Source: Argopecten irradians (Eukaryota; Mollusca; Bivalvia; Pectinida; Pectinidae). From it: 64,000 nt of DNA. The notes beneath the pieces were generated by a model. The model did not search any database, had not been told where the DNA came from, and worked only from the letters and a program-made list of their open reading frames with translations. Where the stretch lies: contig NC_091141.1 in the NCBI RefSeq assembly GCF_041381155.1, forward strand, positions 22,402,828 to 22,466,827, in the 5' to 3' direction. Positions 47,401 through 59,120 of the stretch are shown in pieces; the stretch's first letter is position 1, and each line of letters opens with the position of its first letter. A program made the translations under genes and the position numbers.

Positions 47401-49915
47401 CTTAAGAAACCTTTATATTTTGCTCCGGAAAGGTAATGGGCCTTTAACATCTTAGAGTTAATAAGCATTGACTAGTCTCAGATGAAAAAACTTCTGTTTG
47501 TAACATTAATATTGATTCAGCGACATCAGAAATCTAATTTAGATAGTCCTGTCAAGTATACATAATATGCATGTATTTTGGCCGATATTGAAGATAATAC
47601 ATGAATTGTTTATCTAATTAAATTGAATTGAAAAATTATGGACATACGCTGGTAGATTCTATGTCACGTTTTGATCTTGCTTAAGCTCTTACTAGGGATG
47701 AAAGTCTAGCTCTGATACCAGACTTCTTTGGAGCAGGTGTATGCCCAGACTTCTTTGGAGCCCAGAGTATAAAAAGTTGAAATGAAATAATCAGAAATGA
47801 AACAGTATTTATTGCTGAAAATTTAATTTAAAACACATTTTAATTACAAAATGTGTTAAAAGAAATCTAAACTGTATTTGCTAATATATTGTATAACAGC
47901 TAGTAAGTAAGTAACACAGGAAGCAGCAGCTATGCAACTGCTCAACAGTTACTATTAGAGAATTCCCCAACAGAATTGTCAATGCCTTCCTACTCATGCT
48001 CTAGACTTCTTCCATGAGATTATTGAAATAATTACATATATGTACCCCAGACATCGATATATTCCACTTTTTGTCATTGTAGGAAAAACAACCCCCAACA
48101 TGATGTCAGATATTTTTTTATTTTAATTATTTTCTGTTGGGCCTACAACTACTTTTTCTGATCCATACTATTACAACTTGTAATGCACAGAATTATCATT
48201 TAAGTGCCTATAGGGGCCATTTTGTGATTAGGTACATTGCTATGTTTTGCACGTTTTGATCTTGCTTAAGCTCTTACTAGGGATGAAAGTCTAGATCTGA
48301 TACCAGACTTCTTTGGAGCAGGTGTATGCCCAGACTTCTTTGGAGCCCAGAGTATAAAAAGTTGAAATGAAATAATCAGAAATGAAACAGTATTTATTGC
48401 TGAAAATTTAATTAAAAACACATTTTAATTACAAAATGTGTTAAAAGAAATCTAAACTGTATTTGCTAATATATTGTATAACAGCTAGTAAGTAAGTAAC
48501 ACAGGAAGCAGCAGCTATGCAACTGCTCAACAGTTACTATTAGAGAATTCCCCAACAGAATTGTCAATGCCTTCCTACTCATGCTCTAGACTTCTTCCAT
48601 GAGATTATTGAAATAATTACATATATGTACCCCAGACATCGATATATACGAAACAAAGTACTATTCTTCCATCTGTCCTAGACTTAAGCTACCATTGTTT
48701 CAGGCAATTTTCCACTTTTTGTCATTGTAGGAAAAACAACCCCCAACATGTTGTCAGATATTTTTTTATTTGAATTATTTTCTGTTGGGCCTACAACTAC
48801 TTTTTCTGATCCATACTATTACAACTTGTAATGCACAGAATTATCATTTAAGTGCCTATAGGGGCCATTTTGATTCTGGTGATTGATATGGGTAGTTCAC
48901 AACGGTGTTGTTCATATTTGAATGCTCGAAACTAACATCAAGATGGAGAATTGCAGTAAAATTGTCACTTATTAGGATGTCAAAAGTTTAATATGGCCAA
49001 GTGTTTCTACGCAAATCAAATTTTTCTGTAATTGTTCTCACTCAATCTGGTTTTTTTTGTAATGAGAACTTTGGTATAATTTGATGGTTAAAATGTGTTT
49101 GATAATGACTGTTTCTATTCATTCATACAAATAATTCCAAGAATTATCAAATTCTACCATCGGCCTTGGCTTGCCATGACAAACCTGAAAAAATGAACAA
49201 AACGGGACAAAATGTGCAGCCAATCTATATCAACAGAAAAACGTAACAGAATGTTACAAAACTTAAAAGCACTGTGAGAACATGATTGCTGCCCGTTCCA
49301 CCATGGAACATCTGCAAGTTCTGTTACGGCTTTGTACGCACTGTTACGTTTTGTTGCGTCAATCCCGTTTTATTAAGTCATGTTACTTTCACCATTTGTA
49401 CCGTGACTGCTGTGGCAAATCTTTTGACAGCTTAAAAACTATGGCACGGCATCCATAGTAATCACGGTCGCTCATGTTTGTCTATCACGTCCTCCTGCAT
49501 TGTCTCACGTTGTCTCGCGCTAAACATGTTTTGTCCACGGTGACCTAAAACGGGGCTGCCGTGGCTGCGGGGAACATAGTGTAAACCTAGCATTAGCTTG
49601 TAACGTGGTGTTTTTATATTAAGTTCAAGTCAACAGTCAATAGCGTCAATAGTAATCTCAGACTAATGGTATTATGAAATTATGCCATAACTGATGACAT
49701 TGTGTGAATAATTTTAAGAAGTCCAGCAACTAGCTGAGATGACGTAGCTCTGAGCGACGGACGGAAGATTTCTGACAGATGGTCGTGCCGGGAACGGAGT
49801 GGAGGCAGGGTATGATTATTCGTTCTATCCAGCAACATGCATGCTCACCCTTCTCATTTTTCATCGGGATAGCACCCGCCGTCGACTGGATCGGCGCATT
49901 GCTTGGGGCCGACAT
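38410..49915 (-). CDS. MFAP1: Microfibrillar-associated protein 1 (spliceosome B-complex protein)
   Basis: Eleven exons: 49849-49915, 46931-46982, 46041-46214, 45423-45561, 42795-42854, 42216-42340, 41601-41709, 40750-40907, 39758-39917, 39247-39336, 38410-38586. They join in frame to 436 aa, close to the ~439 aa of vertebrate MFAP1. Hallmarks: [15 protein letters not shown] near the start, RYVTGKRPDYAP, several Glu/Ser-rich acidic blocks, [81 protein letters not shown], and [20 protein letters not shown] before a basic C-terminus ending KKRK. MFAP1 is a nuclear pre-mRNA splicing factor despite its name. All junctions follow GT-AG. The introns carry a large satellite and several transposon copies. 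Confidence 0.97.
39440..39528. mobile_element. ~88-bp hairpin MITE, copy 2
   Basis: The ends are ACATTCACCCCTGAAGATAC and TTTCAGGGGTGAAGGAGTTA. It lies in the MFAP1 intron between 39336 and 39758. Confidence 0.8.
40051..40576. repeat. ~263-bp tandem duplication in MFAP1 intron
   Basis: CTTCAAAATTGTTTGTTGTG begins both units (about 40051 and 40313). They run in parallel to the ATGTTTTTATTCATxATCAAACTT text, with very few mismatches. Confidence 0.9.
43227..45132. repeat. 45-bp satellite in MFAP1 intron, ~42 copies
   Basis: The unit is TTTAGTAGCTAGGGGCTGCC followed by TGACTTGTGATACATGTATT(T/A)ACAG. It contains the palindrome ATACATGTAT. The main variation is TTAACAG versus TTTACAG and AGTAGC versus AGTAAC. 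A zone at about 44355-44470 and one near 44720-44770 have small indels. A 15-base partial unit occurs at about 43311-43325. Because 45 is divisible by 3, long frames stay open on both strands; no coding role is implied. Confidence 0.97.
45801..45888. mobile_element. ~88-bp hairpin MITE, copy 3
   Basis: The ends are GGATTCACCCCTGAAATTCT and TCTTCAGGGGTAAATGAGTT. It lies in the MFAP1 intron between 45561 and 46041. Confidence 0.78.
47050..47443 (+). mobile_element. ~390-bp MITE family 3, copy 1
   Basis: It begins CTACCTTTCCGAAACGGCTT and ends TTGCTCCGGAAAGGTAA, so the ends are inverted repeats. It is colinear with 58408-58779, including CGTATTATGTTTCCC and CAGACGGCAA. A more diverged relative is around 6420-6620. 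Confidence 0.8.
47665..49593 (-). mobile_element. GCTAGGTTTACACTAT element, truncated copy with internal duplication
   Basis: Its right end (GGAACATAGTGTAAACCTAG then CAT, to 49593) and the following ~700 bases are the reverse complement of 59121-59880. The left part matches 59890-60035. The other terminal ~285 bases are missing. Inside, 47665-48224 and 48250-48872 are direct repeats; the second has an extra ~63-base block (ACGAAACAAAGTACTATTCT and onward). It occupies MFAP1 intron 1. Confidence 0.82.
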
Positions 49916-51517
49916 CTTGGCTTCCGATCGATTCCTTCCGATTACCCTAAGCAAGAGATATAAGATGTACACTCTGAAACGAACAGAGTGTTATTGAACA
50001 AGCTATTAACGAGGGATAGGACCCTATCTTCGTTTATAGCACAAAAGTTCTTCAGACACAATCACACTCAGCCATGGAATCTACGTCGACTTTCTTGTTT
50101 AACTGTACTGTTATTAAACGTGCAATGCAAGCGTCTGAAAGACGTTTCTAAAGTCGTATATATATATAGCGTTAGTTTCGTACTAATTGTAGGCGTTCCT
50201 TTCTGTAGCTCGAACGATCGGATTCGGATCATGGCACATACGCACATGACATTGAACACTTGAAAGGTCATAGTATGATATGGAACTTCATCCAAAAGGT
50301 GATAATCAAAGTCGTAGATCACTTATACATCCTCGGTGACAGTCGGTAGGTGCCGTATGTCTTGACACTTTTGCATGTCGATAATATAGACATTGTACCG
50401 TCAGTAGCTGGTACACTTCTGATTAAACTAGGCCGTTTTCGTTTATTCGGAACAACCGGTTCGACCATTGGTTTAAGCCATTATATCAAGTCTAAAGTCA
50501 AGGCTCGTCTGAAAACAATATAAAATCATCAGGTCCGTCTTTAATTAATAAACGAACAACTAAGTCCAACCACTCAAACCGTATATTCGAAAACGGCCCT
50601 AGAGATTTTTTTCTCTCCACTGCATCCAAATCCGACTGTACATTAAGTGTGACAATCTTATCATAATAAAACTCCTCGGAACTCGTGGCAAAACCAAGAA
50701 ACATGTAACAGACTATACATTTTAATTATCATACATGTATGTTTTCTGTAAAACCAGATAGCCCTTTCTTGCAAATGATACTAGTATTTTATGGGGGGGG
50801 GAACTAAAACAAAATTAACAGCCACATAGTTTAACTATTGTTCTGTTTTTGTAACGTTTTCTTACTATGTTAAGATGTTTTAAAATCCTTGATTTTAGAT
50901 AACAATGCTTTAAGATAAAAAAAAATGTTGCTTGTGCGAAAAGGCAGATGTACGACATGTTCCGTTTTGGAATTTCTCAAAATATAGTTAAGATTAACCA
51001 CTTGTCATCCATGTTGTTGTGGGTTTGATGCTGATAAGTCACTAAACAAAGCACAGTCGTTATTGAATGTTTCAACCTCGGACTCGAAACATTCTTGAGA
51101 TGGCGCGTCGGTGTGTCGTCTCGTCCACAGCCTGCCTGCTCTGCATGCTGTTGGTGCTCTTCTGTCATACTCTTACCCCCAAAACAAGTGCCCTCTCATC
51201 TTTTACTCTTCTACCGTTACCTAAAGTTGATGGTGGTTGGGTTGTTACTGGTCAATTACCATCTCTTCTTCTTTCTTAGACCGACTAAGGCTGGATTGTG
51301 TAAGTTGATGGAATAGACCTTTCCATAGTTCCTACTTGTGAAACATTGCTCCAACAGATATACATCGTTTGCTGCATGTTCCGTGAACCTTTTACGCAGT
51401 AGTCTCGCAGAGCATACTTACATATTCACCACTACAAATCATCATACACTTTAATTAATAGAAGTAAATTAATGAACGCCATTTTCAGAAACCATCAAAT
51501 GTGAACCTTACTTACAT

Positions 51518-51833
51518 CATCCTCGATACTCCAGGGCTTCCAATCACTTACGATCTCTACACCCCTGGACTATCTCATAGTAAAACTGGAGGCAACAGAA
51601 TAGAACAGGTAATTTAGTCATTTGATGTACATCAAAAGAGCCGTATAACGGTACACTGTGGTTGACTGTGTGGCTTTGATGTTAGGCGTCGCTCTCTCTG
51701 CAGTCTTCAAAGAAGTCTTTGCTAGCCTGTGATTGGTCAAATGTTTTCCGCTGAGCTGCCTTCAATTTCACTATGAGATAGTCCAGGGGTGTAGAGATCG
51801 TAAGTGATCGGAAGCCCTGGAGTATCGAGGATG
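51518..51833 (-). mobile_element. 317-bp-type MITE with 9-bp TSD, copy 2
   Basis: The reverse orientation of 37860-38176 with close similarity. It is flanked by TACTTACAT at 51509-51517 and 51834-51842, a perfect 9-bp target duplication. Confidence 0.93.
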
Positions 51834-51842
51834 TACTTACAT

Positions 51843-52110
51843 ATTCACTATCTCATAGTAAAATTGAAGGCAGTTTAGGAGAAAAATAATGACCATTCAG
51901 ATTTCATTTGAGGAATACATGGAGAGTGACGGCCTACTTCTAAACAGCACAGACAGTATACCGTTATTCAATTATTTTCATGTACAGTGAAGGAAATCTC
52001 TGAAGGCCTGTGATTGCTCTGTTTTTTCCCCTGAAATGTCTTAAGTTTTACGAGATAGTCCAGGGGTGGATTTACGACATCGAAAGTAACCCATGGAGAA
52101 TGAGGATGCT
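51843..52110 (+). mobile_element. Degenerate copy of the same MITE
   Basis: CTATCTCATAGTAAAATTGA, AGGCAGTTTAGGAGAAAA and GATAGTCCAGGGGTGGATTT show a diverged relative directly beside copy 2. Similar fragments lie at about 5095-5310, 15880-16045 and 57232-57345. Confidence 0.65.
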
Positions 52111-52433
52111 TCCTCACGATTTTTATGAAAATTTATTGGAAACAATAAACATGTAAAGTTTATGTATGGTAGATAGATTGGTATTTATAGATAGTGAAAG
52201 TAATTCCTGGAGAATCGACAATGGCGAGGAAGTAGTAATCGTGAATATAAATTTGCGTCAAAATATCTAGAGCACAAGAAGAGAATAACTATAAAGTTTA
52301 AACTGCTAAAACAAATCCCACTGAAAAATGTCATCAGGCATAAAAGTCACGAAATTTATCGCGAAATAAGTTTAATAGAGTATATCCAGGTGAAATTTAC
52401 TGCTGTTACAATGTATATTTTACTTATTTTCAG

Positions 52434-54488
52434 GGTCAGTGACATAAAACAAAGATGAGTAACCAGGGCGAGGAGTACCAGAGATCCTGGATACTTTATA
52501 ACGTCCTGAACAGGTGGATAGGTAGTGAGGAAATGGTAGCTATAAAGAGAAAAGGTGTAATTATGCTGGAGTTGGTAATGAATGCAGATAAACGACAGCC
52601 TGGTGATACATTTTACTCGGGAAGTAGGAGTGAAGGATTCAGCATGGAGGGCTCAGACATCGACATGATGTTTATTTACAATCGTGTTGTTGTAATGTGT
52701 CCGGATCAGGAGAATGGCTTGATACCTAACCTAGACAATAAATCCGTTTTATTTATGAGGCATGCTGACAGCAGGCCGTGTTATGTATCATTAGAACTTG
52801 TTTCTCGGGAACAAGGATGGCCATGTCAAATGGACAACGCTGTAGTACCTGTAGGAGATAAATATTTCGTATCAAGTGATGCATTTCGATTGGCATTTAC
52901 GGATATGATGAGTCGTGAATCAAAGTTTAACTTTGAAGCACATGGACCAGCAGCAAATGTCTTTCACGTAATGGATGAAAACTCATATGACATGGATTAT
53001 GTATATTCATTCAAATGTCCCGTTTGGCCAAAAGAAGCAAATGAGTGGGTGATTAGACCACGCCTCCATGGATGGCCAGATAAAACTTTGAGGGACGCGA
53101 TAGTTCGTGGTGGGTGTTATCTAGTCCCTGTGGGCGATAAAACGTCCACAGACACATTTCTACAATGGCGGATTTCGTTCGCAACAGCTGAAAGGAGGCT
53201 CGTTCATTCTCTTAGTCATGTACAGTTTTTAGTGTACGGTCTTCTCAAGTACCTTCTCAAGCAGATATCTCCAATATTGAAAAACTTATTAGGAGGAGAT
53301 ACAGACATCCTGTCATCGTATATAATGAAAACTGCGGTATTCTATGCTGTGGAAAATACACCGAATTCGTTATGGCAAGAGAAAAACACATTCATCTGCT
53401 TCATGTGGTGTTTAAACATTTTGATAACCTGGGTAAAGGCTGGATATTGCCCCAATTACTTTATCAGCAACAACAATATGTTTCTTGGCAAATTCCACGG
53501 TGTTCATCAACGAAAACTACTTAGTTTTCTCATTGATCTCCATGATATGAAATGGGGATGTCTTTCAGTGGGAACATTTATTCAACCATCTCTAGGGGAG
53601 CGTATCGACAGTGTGATGAGTGGATCATGGGAAATGGTGCGGCTGCCGTCCTCGAATCTAGAGATGCAACGTGACATGACGTTGTTTACTGAGACACGTC
53701 GACTTAATGGTACCCTTGCTACACTTCCGTTGTCACTGACACTTCTATCCCAGACAAAGACCAACATTGATGAATTCTTTGCCTTCGATGTTTCAGCAAA
53801 AGGATTTTCAGTAGCGGCAATGCACGGATTTGATGAATATACGTCTTCCGTAGGAAATAAAGAGAAATACAAATCTTTAAGAAAATGCAAGAATTTGCTT
53901 TCACCCCATGCCTCAGTGTCGCCTTCTGGACTACTAACACTGGGGACATACCATTACAAGACTGGCAACTACGCGAAATCGTTTGATATATACAAGCACC
54001 GGACCTCACCACTTATAATCTTTGGTGATTTAACTTTGGGATATCTAGAGAGATATGAACGTCTGTACTGTGGTCGCGGTTACACCTTGCTCCAGAAATT
54101 CCAGGAAGCATTTGCAACACCACTATCCATGTTACGGCATTGTTCCTACTTCTACCCATCCCAGTTTGAACAAATCGCGGATATTCCGTTCGAGTCTCGT
54201 CTGACTATACCCCCGCTCCCATACGCCGTGTTTCTGTATTTCCTTTGCTATCACGAACTTGGAGATACCAAGCAACGTGACACAGCTTTGCTTGACCTCC
54301 GGACCTTGAAGTATGACGATAAACAGGGAGGTGATCAGTACTGGGTAGTCCACAATATGCTAGGGATCTGTTACGAATTGATCGGTAGGACAAAGAAGGC
54401 ACTGAGGGAAAACCGCAAATCTCTTTGCGTGAGAGATATGAAACGTGATATGAATCCTTTAGCAGAATGGATGGAGCGAACGACTTAA
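52434..54488 (+). CDS. Mab-21/cGAS-like nucleotidyltransferase family protein
   Basis: The coding part is 52455-54488, 677 aa in a single exon. TTATTTTCAG at 52433 just before the ATG suggests an upstream non-coding exon. Residues 55-72 (SGSRSEGFSMEGSDIDMM) give the G-S...D-x-D nucleotidyltransferase motif with D68 and D70. D181, in DYVYSFKCPVWP, fits the third catalytic acid. RPRLHGWP and the helical segment around SYIMKTAVFYAVE match the Mab-21 C-lobe. No obvious zinc-thumb Cys/His cluster is visible. The last ~200 residues are helical, TPR-like and not assigned. Metazoan members include cGAS-like receptors that make cyclic dinucleotides after sensing nucleic acid; molluscs have many. Activity and ligand here are inference. 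Confidence 0.88.
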
Positions 54489-54613
54489 AATTAATCTCAG
54501 TTTGTACAACTGGAGGCAGATATGGGCATGTGTTGGTAGTGTTGTAGAAGGATTTATGATGTCAAATCTGATAACTGCATCGGGAAAGAAGGGGTTCAGT
54601 TATGCTGGCGATT

Positions 54614-55190
54614 GTTGAGGGAGATGTAAAGGAGCAGTTAGCATCTGGTGATTGGTGTGGGAAAGGTGGGAAAGGGGTTACGTCTAGTGATGGGGATGGG
54701 GTGTGGGAATGGTGGGAAAGGGCCCCGCCAAGGGGTTGCATCTGGTGATTGGTGTGAGAAAGGTCGGGAAGGGGGTTACATCTAGTGATGGGGATGGGGT
54801 GTGGGAATGGTGGGAAAGTGCCCCGCCAAGGGGTTACATCTGGTGATTGGTGTGAGAAAGGTCGGGAAGGGGGTTACATCTGGTGATGGGGATGGGGTGT
54901 GGGAATGGTGGGAAAGTGCCCCGCCAAGGGGTTGCATCTGGTGATTTGTGTGGGAAAGGTCGGGAAGGGTGTTACATCTGGTGATGGGGGTGGGGTGTTG
55001 GAATGGTGGGAAAGGGCCCCGCCAAGGGATTGCATCTGGTGATTGGTGTGGGGAAGGGAGTTACATCTGGTGATGTGGGTGAGGTGTGGAAATGGTGCGA
55101 AAGGGCGCCGCCAAGGGATTGCATCTGGTGATTGGTGTTGAAATGCTGGGGAAGGGTTTTCATTTAGTGATCGGTGTGGGTTGGTTTAGG
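54614..55190. repeat. ~118-bp G-rich minisatellite
   Basis: Four to five units carry GTTACATCTGGTGATTGGTG, GGTGTGGGAATGGTGGGAAA and GCCCCGCCAAGGGGTT. It is markedly richer in G than its surroundings on this strand and starts about 125 bases after the gene D stop. Confidence 0.88.
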
Positions 55191-56221
55191 GAATAGGGCC
55201 CAGTGAGTGAAATGAATGATAGATGGAAGGGCAGAGAAGAGACTATCTAACAGTTTGCGTGTAAAGGGCGAAGAAAAGGGCTCAAGTCTAACGATTGATA
55301 TTTGAAGGGTAGTGGAAGGGGACGCCAAATTAGTGCGAGGAAAGCATCAGAGCTAATATTGATAATCGGGAAAATAGACCCATAGGGCCAAATGGATAAG
55401 AGGGGTGATAAAATAAAATGATCATACACCATTTCTCCAAGATCCACTGCTAATATTGATAATGGGGAAAATATACCCATAGGGCTAGATGGGTAGGAGG
55501 GATGATAAAACAACATGATCATACAGATCCACTGTAAAACACTTCATTTTCGCGTATGGTCATATTTCGTTTTCGATATTGTCAACATATTCGCGTATAC
55601 ACAAAATCGCGTTAAATGACTAATCATGTCATGGTTTATGCAATTACTCACGAAGCATTTTATTTCACGTCCGAACTCTCTCTCTCTCTTGAAAGTACGC
55701 GCAATTTTTGTATCTCGCGAAAATAAAGTGATTTACAGAAAATTGGGATGAAAAATGTCCATTTATCCAAATGTTTGCCATTTCATTAAATGTTCATAAT
55801 GAGGAATGTTGCAATCGATATTTTTCTGATAATTGCGTAATGACTAAGAAGATTCTTTGATGAGAAATTTTTAATTTCTTCGATTTGCTAAACCAATATG
55901 TTGAATAAAATATTTGAATGGAAGCACAACGTATTTTAAAATAGACCTGAATGGATAAAAAATTCTTGATAAGCTAGTTACGTTGCATCCACTCAAGATT
56001 GATGAACATTTACACCAGGTTGATGAAATATATATTTTGTAAACTTAGTACTTAAAAACATTTTATCTTATTTATTGAAAGTGAATATCTTGAATTAATT
56101 TTTGTATTAATATATGAGTATATAGTTTGCCAATGTTTTGTTTTCTTTTCATTTTCACTTTCCTTTTAATTTCATTTTATGATATTGAATTTTACAGTAT
56201 TTCACATTATCGTAAAATAAC

Positions 56222-56345
56222 TCAATAAAATAATTCAATTTTGCTTGTAGCGAGCATTTTCTTTGGCTTAAAAATGGCGTCGCCGTTTGCAACGTCTCTT
56301 CTGATTGACTGAGATAACGGTGTGATGATTTCGTAGGAAAAGTCT
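56222..56345 (-). repeat. Dispersed repeat with GCCAATCAGAAG core, reverse copy
   Basis: The reverse complement matches text at 10200-10252 plus 10598-10650 and at 19290-19440 (attacgcc, CCAATCAGAAG, AATGAAAATGCTCGT). Confidence 0.7.
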
Positions 56346-56782
56346 CAAAATAACTTTCTCGAATACGTTTAGTTTGCGATCAAAGTTTCTTACTGTCAAC
56401 CGTGCATGAACAATTAATCGCGAATTTTTTTTTCTTGCTCGAAAGTATATGTGTTTTTATTATTATTATTATTTTTATTTTTATTTTAAAGTTATTGAAC
56501 TCATCGGATATTTCAAACACCATCTAGTGAGAACAAGAAAACAAAATTATAGGGAAGGAAATTTTATGCTGGTATGTGTCTTGTAAGTAATAAAAGTTTC
56601 TAACAATTTTTTTAAACATTACTTTGACAAGTGTTAACTTACCGGTTTGATACAGGTAAAATAGAAGACTGCGAAAAGCACTACAAAGGATAGACAGGTG
56701 AGGTGAGGGGTTGATATTGTTCTCGTATTAAAAATAATGACATCACATGGCTGTATATGTATTCCCTATGCAAGAATAGCTT

Positions 56783-57079
56783 CATCCTCCATACTCAAGG
56801 TATTACTTGCACTGTCCTTAAATTCACCCCTGGGCTATCAGATTGAAAGGCAGTTTAGGAGAAAATTACTGATCAATCACAGGCCTGCAGAGACTTTATT
56901 TGAAAATTACAGAGAGAGCGGCGTCCAACTTAACAGCCACACAGTCAACCACAGTGTACTGTTATTTGATTCTTTTTCTATACGCCAAAGAACCAAACCG
57001 AACACAGTCAGTTTAGCTATGACATATCCCAGGAGTGGATTTGAAGACAATGATAGTAACCACGGGAATATCGAGGATG
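56783..57079 (+). mobile_element. 317-bp-type MITE, diverged copy
   Basis: It starts CATCCTCCATACTCAAGGTA and ends GGAATATCGAGGATG, with an internal CACACAGTCAACCACAGTGT shared with other copies. No clean target duplication remains. Confidence 0.75.
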
Positions 57080-58407
57080 ATATAACCTTTAAGTAATCAA
57101 AATTGTGTCAGCTGTCTTCATCCGTTTTATCGAAATATCGAAAAATATAAGAAACTTTATTTAAAAAACCGGTAAAATCTAAAATCCTTCTCTCCAATAT
57201 CATTTTTTTCTTTTCTAGCTGGTCACTATCAACATCAAATGACTAAATTACCTATTCTATTCTGTTGCCTCCAGTTTTACTATGATATAGTCCAGGGGTG
57301 TCGAGATCGTAAGTGATCGGAACCCCTGGAATATCGAGAATGGGAAAATCTTAAAATCCTTCATTGCAATATCTTTTTTTTTATTTCTTTTTCTTTTCTA
57401 GTTGGTCACTATCTTAAAGTGACAAATGACTGTAAAGGGACCTTGGCATAAATCGAATTTATCTCATTAACACTTAACTGTTAATATTTCTATGACAATT
57501 AATAATTATCTTTGAAGTCAATGTTGTATAGCAGTGTCATATCGCATATCAATGTCAATTTTTAATAGATAACAGTAATGAATCCATAGGCAATATCGAA
57601 ATACTCAACAATATCAATGTTTAGAAATACATTCCAAATATCAAAAACTTTATTTCCTCATCAGCGTCTATGTGATACATTTATAAAACTCCCTCAAATT
57701 TTCCTATTTTCATTTTACATGCATCTAACACTGGTATTTCCGCTGTATCGTGTCGAGACGTTTCCTTTGAACTTTGAACTGGAATGTGGCTCGCTACACT
57801 AGAATTCCTTTATAGCATTTTCGGTTTCAGGAATGGTTCGGTTTTAAGAAGGTTTCTTTTCGAGAAGGTCTATTGTATTTCAATTTATTCACGTACTTTA
57901 TATATATAATTGCATAACCTACACACGTCGTACAAATAAAGTATCAAATGACTCACAAAACTGTGTTTATATCGATAATAACAGCGTTTACAGGACCAAT
58001 TACAATATTTTAACCTATTTCAAGTTTTTATAGATTCTGAAATTGCTTTAGACTGAAGCAGACAACCCGAAAGGGCACTGAGTCGTGAGAACTGCTGTAA
58101 GCTTGTGAAACTTCCGCATCGGTCCAGTAATGGGAAAATAAACGGGTGGATAGGTTTTTAAAAAGGGAGAAATAAATTTCATATCTTTATATCTTATAGA
58201 TGAAAGTATATGATATGATGTTTCATTTACATCGATGTATAAATAAGTTATAAGTTTAGAAAGTTATGAAGTATTTATGACTTGACTATTCAATGAACAG
58301 ACATAGAAGACAATAAATATAGGAATCTTTCTATCTAACCCGGACAACTATATTGATAACCTACTAGTCGGTTTATATTTGTAGTCGAATATGACTTAAA
58401 GACACTC

Positions 58408-58779
58408 TACCTTTTCGAAACAGCTTTTAATTATATTTTTTATTTGTAAAACGAGATTGATTTTTTTGCAGAGTCGCAAAAGCTATTTTCTTACCTTCAA
58501 TACTATACGTAGTTAATTAATCTAACCATCTAATTTAATTTTCATATTCGTATTCGTATTATGTTTCCCACTGTCGTTTTATAATTACCGCGCTTTAGTT
58601 CATTATCATTCCTACGCCAGACGGCAATTCAGCGAAATGAATCTTCTTTGTTCACATAGATTATGCAAGAAATATTGCATTTGTTAGGTGTTGTAACTTC
58701 ATCTTAGGCCATCGATATATTTTTTTCTTTTGTTATAATTATTTTTAAGAAATTTATATTTTGTTTCGGAAAGATAGAG
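58408..58779 (+). mobile_element. MITE family 3, copy 2
   Basis: The ends CTACCTTTTCGAAACAGCTT and TTTTGTTTCGGAAAGATAG are inverted repeats. It is colinear with 47050-47443. Confidence 0.78.
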
Positions 58780-59120
58780 GAATTCCAACTAATTAATATT
58801 TTGCAGTTGGTCTTAATTAATACATGATAATAATTGTATAATACGTGTGCCGTGAAATTTTGAAAAACAAATATCGGCTTTACGGTTTGAAATGATCAAT
58901 GGGTAGAAACACAGTATATGCTTCCTTTGTTGCTTTGGAACCACAGATATAAACAATATGTTTTCAATATTACTGGAATCATGTATCTACCACAAAACTT
59001 CGAGCTACACCACAATGATCCCTCGAGTTTTAAAGGATATGAGGATAACCCCATAAAAAGACATTCAAATCTTCGACCCCTCGAACCCAGGTCAAAAGTC
59101 ATTTTGGAATCTGGGCAGTT

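Larger units (their letters stand above)
49916..52433. other. Intergenic stretch, MFAP1 5' end to gene D
   Basis: The two genes diverge here, so promoters of both should lie in this stretch, but I see no distinctive element. Text near 50500-50590 (AAGGCTCGTCTGAAAACAAT) repeats 21225-21310. A short G-run is at about 50792. MITE copies occupy 51518-52110. Confidence 0.6.
54489..59120. other. Intergenic stretch right of gene D
   Basis: It starts with the 3' flank of gene D and a G-rich minisatellite (54614-55190), followed by a short duplicated block with AATATTGATAATxGGGAAAA (about 55350-55500). MITE copies occupy 56783-57345 and 58408-58779, and a reverse fragment of another repeat lies at 56222-56345. 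I see no exon. Confidence 0.6.

Noticed and set aside
49730..49972. 80-aa minus-strand frame read straight through
   Set aside because: Only the part 49849-49915 is coding (MFAP1 exon 1); the rest is 5' flank and intron, as the conserved IQSTAGA...NEKG start and the splice site show.
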